A DNA stretch of 19,083 nt. It comes from JABFXC01 sp035551575. GTDB taxonomy: Bacteria; Gemmatimonadota; Gemmatimonadetes; Gemmatimonadales; Gemmatimonadaceae. Shown here one piece after another: positions 14,561 to 19,083 of this stretch. Every line of letters begins with the position of its first letter. The stretch's first letter is position 1. Both the position numbers and the translations under genes were made by a program. Under the pieces are notes generated by a model. It did no database searches, was not told the origin of the DNA, and saw only the letters and a list, made by a program, of their open reading frames with translations. The stretch spans positions 1 through 19,083 of the forward strand of contig DASZNJ010000024.1 of NCBI GenBank assembly GCA_035551575.1. The letters run 5' to 3'.

Positions 14561-14900
14561 CGTGCTGTCTCCGTGCAAGAGCGTTGGCGTACTGCTGTGA
14601 TCTACCTACCGCGCTGCGTCGTCTGGCCTGCTCAGGCCTGGTGACCCGGCGCAACGGCCGGCGAATGCGGGTCGGCCCGGCGGACCAATGCAGCTTTCGA
14701 TCCAGACCCGAGAGTATGGGGCTGGTCCCCGCCGAAGGCACCCTCCAGCCCCCCCGATTGGGCGGCAAGGTAGCACCTTTTGTTCGGGAGCGCAGCAGCG
14801 AATGACCGCACCCTCACAGAAACACCCCGAAACCCCCGACGGCGCGCTGCCGGGCCGGACTGCATATTTCCGCTGTCCTTCGACCCGGATCCCCCCCCTT
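14561..14900. other. Divergent intergenic region, 340 bp
   Basis: This gap between the cold-shock gene (minus) and the acyl-CoA dehydrogenase (plus) shows no convincing gene or tRNA. Visible structures are GGCCTG-CT-CAGGCC near 14625-14638, an 8-bp stem pairing 14718-14725 (GGGGCTGG) with 14745-14752 around a 19-nt loop, and a small AAGGT-AGC-ACCTT hairpin (14767-14779) running into a T-rich stretch. An AT-rich patch at 14863-14869 could be a -10 for the plus-strand gene. No clear -35 is seen for either direction. Frames open through here continue the dehydrogenase frame upstream but lack protein-like composition. Confidence 0.6.
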
Positions 14901-16700
14901 ATGACATCCACCGCCGCCCGACCCGCCTCCGCCCCCGCGAACGAACCCCACCTCGCGAACCCCGACCAGAACCCCTCGTTCACGAAGGGAATCTTCCTCG
15001 GCGAGCTGCGCGAAGACCTCGTCTTTCCCTTCCCCGCCCTCCGCGACAACGATCGCGAGTCGCTCCGGCTGATCCTCGATTCCTTCGGTGCCTTCGCCGC
15101 CGAGACGATCGATTCGAGGAAGATCGACCACGACGGCAAGTTTCCCGATACCGTCCGCGCGGGGATGCACGAGCTCGGGCTGATGGGGATGAACATTCCC
15201 GAGGAATACGGGGGCTTCGGTGCCTCGGCGCAGGTGTTCAACCGCGTCTTCGGCGAGATCGGCGCCGCCGACCCGGCGCTCGCCGTCTACTTCGGCGCGC
15301 ACCAGTCGATCGGCTGCAAGGGGATCACTCTCTTCGGGACCGACGAGCAGAAGCGCCAATGGCTCCCTGGCTGCGCGAGCGGCGAGATCGTCGCGGCGTT
15401 CTGCCTGACGGAGCCCGGTTCCGGCTCCGACGCGCAGGCGATGACGTCGTCGGCGGTCCCGAGCGCCGACGGCGCGTCGTACACGCTCACTGGCACCAAG
15501 ATCTGGATCTCGAACGCGGGATACGCTGGCGTCTTCACCGTCTTCGCCAAGGTCCCGGTCACCACTGATGGCAGGACGAAGCAGCGCGTCACCGCCTTCA
15601 TCGTCGACGCGAAGTCCCCCGGCATCTCGCTCGGACAGCCCGAGCAGAAGATGGGAATCAAGGGAAGCGACACGCGCACCGTGACGTTCGAGAACGTCCG
15701 CGTCCCGGCTGGAAACGTCCTCGGTGCGGTCGGCCAGGGGTTCAAGATCGCGCTCGAGATCCTCAACTCCGGCCGGCTTGGCCTCGCCGCGGCGTCGTCG
15801 CGCGGCACGCGCCGGATCATGCGCGAGGCGCTCGCCTACGCGAAACAGCGCGAGCAGTTCGGCCGGCCGATCGGTTCCTTCGAGATGATCCAGCAGAAGA
15901 TCGCCGTCAACGCCGCCGAGACCTATGCATCGGACTCGGCATGGATGCTCACCGCCGGGATGGTCGATCGAGGAGGCATCGACTTCTCCCTCGAGACCGC
16001 GGCCTGCAAGATCTTCGCGAGCGAGCTTGCCTTCCGCGCGGCCAACGACGCGCTGCAGATCGCCGGCGGCATCGGCTACTCGAAGGAGTTTCCCTACGAG
16101 CAGGCGGTGCGCGACGCGCGCATCAACCTGATCTTCGAGGGGACCAACGAGATCCTGCGCGCCCTGATCGCCCTCACCGCACTGCAGCAGCCCGGCGAGC
16201 GGCTCAAGGAGCTTGGCAAGGCGTTCAGGGACCCGCTTCACTCGTTAGGCGCCATCGGCTCCTACGTCGCCGGCCGTGCGAAGCGGCAGGTCACCACCGA
16301 GTCCTTCACCAGGGTGCACGCCGCGCTGAAGGAAGAAGCCGATTCGGTCGCCGGGATCATCCACGACCTCGCGCTCGCCGTCGAGGCCCTGCTCCTCAAG
16401 CATGGCAAGGCGGTGATCGAGCGCCAGTTCCTCCAGCTTCGCCTCGCCAACGCGGCGATCGATGTCTACATGGCGGTCGCGGTGCTCTCGCGCACGACGT
16501 GGGAGATCGAGCGCGCCGGAAGCGTCGGCGCAGCCGCCGCGGAGCTCGACTGCGCGCGGGTGTTCATCCCGGCGGCGATGCGCCGCGCGCGGCGGAACAT
16601 CCGCGCACTGCGCGCGAACCAGGACGAGCGGTTGAAGGCGATCGCCGAGCGGGCGCTGGAGAGCGTCGACCTCGCACCGCCGACGCCGAGCGATCGGTGA
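14901..16700 (+). CDS. Very-long-chain-type acyl-CoA dehydrogenase
   Basis: This 599-residue FAD enzyme of fatty-acid beta-oxidation introduces the alpha-beta double bond into acyl-CoA. It matches the mitochondrial VLCAD/ACAD9 layout, not the usual 380-residue bacterial type. An N-terminal SFTKGIFLGELREDLVFPFP segment is followed by the ACAD core, with AHQSIGCKGITLFGT, VAAFCLTEPGSGSDA, WISNAGYAGVFTVFAK and KMGIKGSDTRTVTFENVRVP. The catalytic base is predicted as Glu413 in IFEGTNEILR. A C-terminal extension of about 175 residues (LLLKHGKAVIERQFLQLRLANAAIDVY) corresponds to the membrane-associating part of VLCAD. The frame is open from 14688, but ATG 14901 gives the family-like N-terminus. ATG 14802 is an alternative. 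No Shine-Dalgarno is visible. Leu449 is a TTA codon in CGTTAGGC. Confidence 0.93.
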   Translation: MTSTAARPASAPANEPHLANPDQNPSFTKGIFLGELREDLVFPFPALRDNDRESLRLILDSFGAFAAETIDSRKIDHDGKFPDTVRAGMHELGLMGMNIPEEYGGFGASAQVFNRVFGEIGAADPALAVYFGAHQSIGCKGITLFGTDEQKRQWLPGCASGEIVAAFCLTEPGSGSDAQAMTSSAVPSADGASYTLTGTKIWISNAGYAGVFTVFAKVPVTTDGRTKQRVTAFIVDAKSPGISLGQPEQKMGIKGSDTRTVTFENVRVPAGNVLGAVGQGFKIALEILNSGRLGLAAASSRGTRRIMREALAYAKQREQFGRPIGSFEMIQQKIAVNAAETYASDSAWMLTAGMVDRGGIDFSLETAACKIFASELAFRAANDALQIAGGIGYSKEFPYEQAVRDARINLIFEGTNEILRALIALTALQQPGERLKELGKAFRDPLHSLGAIGSYVAGRAKRQVTTESFTRVHAALKEEADSVAGIIHDLALAVEALLLKHGKAVIERQFLQLRLANAAIDVYMAVAVLSRTTWEIERAGSVGAAAAELDCARVFIPAAMRRARRNIRALRANQDERLKAIAERALESVDLAPPTPSDR

Positions 16701-16711
16701 TGCCGCGCACG

Positions 16712-16734
16712 CGTCAGGCGGCCGCTGCCTGACG
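16712..16734. terminator. Inverted pair CGTCAGGC / GCCTGACG after the dehydrogenase
   Basis: CGTCAGGC (16712-16719) and GCCTGACG (16727-16734) form a perfect 8-bp stem with a 7-nt loop, 11 bp after the acyl-CoA dehydrogenase stop. This is the only place where two copies of this repeated word face each other. It is probably the first of two stacked hairpins between convergent genes. Confidence 0.65.
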
Positions 16735-16740
16735 TGAAAG

Positions 16741-16769
16741 GCTGCCGGGGCGCGCAGCGCCCCGGCGGC
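16741..16769. terminator. GC-rich hairpin between convergent genes
   Basis: A ten-base-pair core (16744-16753 with 16757-16766, arm GCCGGGGCGC) around GCA extends to 13 pairs with one G-T wobble. It is 45 bp beyond the stop of the convergent lipoprotein gene and 40 bp after the dehydrogenase stop. Likely a shared terminator. No T-tract on the plus side. Confidence 0.75.
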
Positions 16770-16813
16770 ATCCTGTTCGTGGTGAAACGTCGTCGCGCCC
16801 CGTGCAGCCGCGA

Positions 16814-17371
16814 TCAGCTGTCGCCCTGCTCGCCGCCCTCGTCGTCGTCGTGGTCGTCGGCGTCGTCGTTGCCTGCACCATGGTCATGCGGCACCATGAC
16901 CGTGGCATACCCGACTGTCGCGTTCCCGGCCGCGTCGGTGCACGTCGAGCCGATGGTGTAGACGCGCCCTGTTCCCCGCCCCGACCGCTCGGCGCGGAGG
17001 AGCAGCGTCGACGCACCTGTTACCTGCCAGTCGGGCGACGTGTCGCCATCACCGAGCCCGTTCACGGGCTCGTTGCTCGACACCGACGAGATTGCGCAGC
17101 GCGGTGCGCTGTCGCAGTTGTCGGCAACCGACGTCGTGATCGTCACCGGGACGAACTTGTGGTTCGGCGGCCAGAGCGTGTTCGGGCTTGCCGCCATCGA
17201 CGTGATGCTCGGCGCGGTGACGTCCGGAGTGCACGCCGCCGCCGCCGCGCCGAGGCCGTTGCCGCTGTTGAGGCCTGTCCCGGGCGCGGTCCCCGCGCCG
17301 TCGGTCGAGCACGCCGCGATGATGCCGGCGCTGAGCGCGGCGATAGCCGTTCCGATCGCGATTCTCGTCAT
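16814..17371 (-). CDS. Lipoprotein with Ig-like (HYR-type) domain and Asp/His tail
   Basis: This 185-residue exported protein begins with a signal peptide that ends in a lipobox, I18-A-A-C21 (SAGIIAAC). A Ser/Gly/Thr linker follows, then one Ig-like beta-sandwich module (about residues 48-160). Its pattern is PSITSMAASPNTLWPPNHKF, VADNCDSAP, SSNEPVNGLGDGDTSPDW, LLLRAERSGRGTGRVYTIG and CTDAAGNATVGYATVMVP. This module is common in secreted and surface proteins of environmental bacteria and usually serves in adhesion or as a spacer. Paired cysteines in the module may form disulfides. The last 25 residues are dominated by Asp, Glu, Gly and His (DDADDHDDDEGGEQ) and could bind divalent cations. A strong Shine-Dalgarno AAGGAGA (17378-17384) lies six bases before the ATG. 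It is a single gene with terminators downstream. Confidence 0.88.
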   Translation of the reverse strand: MTRIAIGTAIAALSAGIIAACSTDGAGTAPGTGLNSGNGLGAAAAACTPDVTAPSITSMAASPNTLWPPNHKFVPVTITTSVADNCDSAPRCAISSVSSNEPVNGLGDGDTSPDWQVTGASTLLLRAERSGRGTGRVYTIGSTCTDAAGNATVGYATVMVPHDHGAGNDDADDHDDDEGGEQGDS

Positions 17372-17541
17372 GGGCAGTCTCCTTCAGTATCCGCTGGATG
17401 TTGCCGTTATGACTCCACAACATTCGCAACGGGCGTGCCCGCTCCATCGGTCACGGCCGAATGCGGCGTGTTGGCGCTGGGAGCATGTCCCGCCGAGTGA
17501 CGACGATCACAGATTGCCGCTGCCTAACGTTCGACAGCCTG
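17372..17541. other. Intergenic region between hsdR end and lipoprotein start
   Basis: These 170 bp separate the hsdR stop from the lipoprotein gene on the same strand. They hold the lipoprotein's Shine-Dalgarno and, presumably, its promoter, which I cannot place with confidence. A CGTTAGGC copy (minus strand, 17522-17529) sits 12 bp past the hsdR stop. No hairpin of terminator quality is seen directly after hsdR. Confidence 0.6.
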
Positions 17542-19083
17542 CTACGCGGCCCATAGCCCCGACAGCACTTCCGCCTGCTCGAGCACTGTCTGTGTGGCCT
17601 TCTCCTGCTTGTCTGGCGGATAGCCATGCTTCCGCAGGATACGCTTGACGATCACGCGAAGCTGCGCACGCACGCTCTCGCGGACCGTCCAGTCGATCGT
17701 GACGTTGCGCTTCACCGTCGCCACGAGCTCGCGCGCGATATCTGCGAGCGTCGGTTCGCCCAGCACCTTCACCGCGCTGTCGTTCACCTCGAGCGCGTCG
17801 TAGAACGCCAGCTCGTCCTCGGTCAGGTGCAGCGCCTCGCCGCGAGCGCTCGCCGCCCGCATGTCCTTCGCGAGCTGGATCAGCTCCTCGATCACCTTCG
17901 CCGTCTCGATCGCCCGGTTCTGATATCGACGAATCGCCTGATCGAGCAGGTCAGCGAATGAACGTCCCTGAACGACGTTCCGCTTCGACCGCGATCTGAT
18001 CTCGCCAGTGAGCAGCTTCTGCAGCAGTTCGACCGCGAGGTTTCGCCGCGGCATCGCCCGCACCTCGCTCAGGAACTCATCCGACAGGATCGAGATGTCC
18101 GGCTTCTTCAGCCCCGCCGCCGCGAATATGTCTATCACCTCGTCCGACGCGACCGCTCGCGAGATGATCTGCCGGATCGCGTGCTCGAGCTCCTCGTCGG
18201 TCCTGCTCTCACCAGGCGTCGATTTCGCGAGCACCGCGCGCACCGCCTGAAAGAAACCGACGGCGTCGCGGATGCGCAGCGCGTCTTCGTGCGGCACCGC
18301 GAGCGCGAACGCTCGCGTGAGGTCTGCCACCGCGCGCAGCAGCCGCGCCTTTCCGTCGGGCTGCGCGAGAATGTGCTCCTGCGCGTCAGGCAGGAGGGAG
18401 AGCCGCGCCTGCGCTGGACCGCTCATCCACGCTCGCCAATCGAAGCGGTGAAAGAGGCCGCGGCAGATCTCGTACTGCTTCATCATCAGCACCACGGCTT
18501 CGCTCTGATCGATCGCCGTCCTGCCCGTCCCACCCGCCTCCGTGTATGTCGCAAGCGCCTGCTTCAATTCGTCGGCGAGGCCGAGATAGTCCACCACCAG
18601 CCCGCCCGGCTTGTCCTTGAACACGCGATTCACCCGGGCGATCGCCTGCATCAACCCATGCCCGCGCATCGGCTTGTCGACGTACATAGTGTGCAGACTC
18701 GGCGCGTCGAAGCCGGTCAGCCACATGTCGCGCACGATCACGATCTGGAACGAATCGTTCGCATCGCGGAAGCGCGACGCGAGCTCCTCGCGCCGCTTCT
18801 TGTTGCGAATGTGCGGCTGCCACTCGAGCGGATCGGCCGCGGAGCCCGTCATCACGACCTTGAGCGCTCCCTGCTCGTCATCATCGCCATGCCATTCGGG
18901 GCGCAAAGCAATCAGTGCGCGATACAGCTCGACCGCGATCCGCCGGCTCATGGTCACGATCATGGCTTTCCCCTGCATCGTGGCGACGCGATTCTCGAAG
19001 TGCTCCACCAGATCCCGCGCGACGAGCTCGATCCGGTTCTGCGATCCGACCACCGCCTCGAGCTGCGCCCAGCGGCTCTTCAG
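17542..19083 (-). CDS. hsdR: Type I restriction-modification system subunit R (HsdR), C-terminal part
   Basis: This is the last 513 residues of the motor/nuclease subunit of a type I restriction system; the start and the N-terminal nuclease and first helicase domain lie beyond the right edge. Visible are the second RecA-like helicase domain (KAMIVTMSRRIAVELY, KVVMTGSAADPLEWQPHIRNK) with motif V/VI sequence VRDMWLTGFDAPSLHTMYVDKPM and GLMQAIARVNRVFKDKPGGLVVDYLG. A long helical C-terminal region follows that docks to the HsdM/HsdS methylase core (family knowledge). The frame runs unbroken to the edge with no internal stop, so the gene looks intact here. hsdM and hsdS are expected upstream on the minus strand, outside the window. 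The stop is TAG, unlike the TGA of most neighbours. Confidence 0.95.
   Translation of the reverse strand: MKSRWAQLEAVVGSQNRIELVARDLVEHFENRVATMQGKAMIVTMSRRIAVELYRALIALRPEWHGDDDEQGALKVVMTGSAADPLEWQPHIRNKKRREELASRFRDANDSFQIVIVRDMWLTGFDAPSLHTMYVDKPMRGHGLMQAIARVNRVFKDKPGGLVVDYLGLADELKQALATYTEAGGTGRTAIDQSEAVVLMMKQYEICRGLFHRFDWRAWMSGPAQARLSLLPDAQEHILAQPDGKARLLRAVADLTRAFALAVPHEDALRIRDAVGFFQAVRAVLAKSTPGESRTDEELEHAIRQIISRAVASDEVIDIFAAAGLKKPDISILSDEFLSEVRAMPRRNLAVELLQKLLTGEIRSRSKRNVVQGRSFADLLDQAIRRYQNRAIETAKVIEELIQLAKDMRAASARGEALHLTEDELAFYDALEVNDSAVKVLGEPTLADIARELVATVKRNVTIDWTVRESVRAQLRVIVKRILRKHGYPPDKQEKATQTVLEQAEVLSGLWAA

Larger units (their letters stand above)
75..17529. repeat. Dispersed 8-bp word CGTTAGGC, 11 copies
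   Basis: Plus-strand copies start at 75, 8466, 9293, 10211, 10721, 11586 and 16243. Minus-strand copies (GCCTAACG) start at 523, 4742, 6120 and 17522. Eight copies are read in the sense direction of a gene, always in the same frame, NCG-TTA-GGC. One (75) is antisense within the acylase gene, and two (11586, 17522) are intergenic. The spacing and density resemble known iterated words such as uptake sequences. No copy is flanked by a wider conserved sequence. Confidence 0.85.

Noticed and set aside
14581..14720. Possible tRNA or small RNA in the gap upstream of the cold-shock gene
   Set aside because: No cloverleaf with a T-arm motif or acceptor stem could be built. Only short GC hairpins are present, as expected in such DNA.
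14688..14900. 71-residue upstream extension of the acyl-CoA dehydrogenase
   Set aside because: Composition is unlike the family and no Shine-Dalgarno supports it. The ATG at 14901 gives the VLCAD-like N-terminus. The ATG at 14802 cannot be fully excluded.
16814..16900. Repeated GTC/GTCGTC trinucleotides as a microsatellite
   Set aside because: They are the coding sequence of the Asp-rich lipoprotein tail (GAC codons on the minus strand). The pattern is imperfect and interrupted.
75..17529. GTTAGGC/GCCTAAC match the integron attC core-site consensus (GTTRRRY/RYYYAAC)
   Set aside because: attC sites need paired core and inverse core sites about 60-140 bp apart between gene cassettes, with an integrase. 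Here single copies lie 0.5-8 kb apart, mostly inside ordinary housekeeping genes, with no paired hairpin and no integrase.
1..19083. Strong scarcity of CTAG (two copies noticed, near 6286 and 11698)
   Set aside because: CTAG depletion is common in many bacterial genomes and does not mark anything specific here, although it may share a cause with the use of TTAGGC in place of CTAGGC.

Overview
This window comes from a high-GC bacterial chromosome (roughly 70% G+C by eye). I infer Gemmatimonadota or a close relative from three things: the codon use, a cold-shock protein with a glycine-rich tail, and a secreted M2 (ACE-like) peptidase beside lineage-restricted lipoproteins. No rRNA, tRNA, CRISPR array, transposase or integrase was found. 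Fourteen protein-coding genes are supported, and two of them run off the window edges.

Layout, left to right. (1) 1-1379, minus: a GNAT acetyltransferase translationally coupled (stop and start overlap) to a penicillin-acylase-family enzyme whose C-terminal part lies outside the window. (2) 1503-3332, plus: a secreted M2 zinc dipeptidyl carboxypeptidase related to angiotensin-converting enzyme. (3) 3400-6275, minus: a MATE efflux pump, an FAD-dependent amine/amino-acid oxidase overlapping it by 8 bp, and a 67-residue hypothetical protein. A strong bidirectional hairpin terminator separates this block from gene 2. (4) 6380-11559, plus: the ATP-dependent helicase HrpB, coupled by a GTGA overlap to an MprF-type aminoacyl-phosphatidylglycerol synthase/flippase. 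(5) 11748-14157, plus: a 14-TM DHA2-family MFS exporter behind a conspicuous inverted repeat, then a small lipoprotein. (6) 14258-14560, minus: a cold-shock protein with an almost pure glycine tail. (7) 14901-16700, plus: a very-long-chain-type acyl-CoA dehydrogenase. (8) 16814-17371, minus: an Ig-like-domain lipoprotein with an Asp/His-rich tail. (9) 17542-19083, minus: the C-terminal half of a type I restriction subunit HsdR.

Most genes are housekeeping or envelope functions. The drug and peptide tolerance theme (MATE, MprF, DHA2 pump, penicillin acylase) is suggestive but may be chance adjacency, since several transcription units are involved.

The most unusual signal is not a gene. The 8-mer CGTTAGGC occurs 11 times in 19 kb (7 plus, 4 minus), where base composition alone predicts fewer than one. 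Every TTA leucine codon I found in the window's genes (eight of eight) lies inside it, read as (Ala/Pro/Thr/Ser)-Leu-Gly. A one-base relative, CGTCAGGC, also occurs 11 times and sits inside or at terminator hairpins. This looks like a genome-wide iterated word, such as an uptake-signal-like, Chi-like or other protein-recognised sequence.
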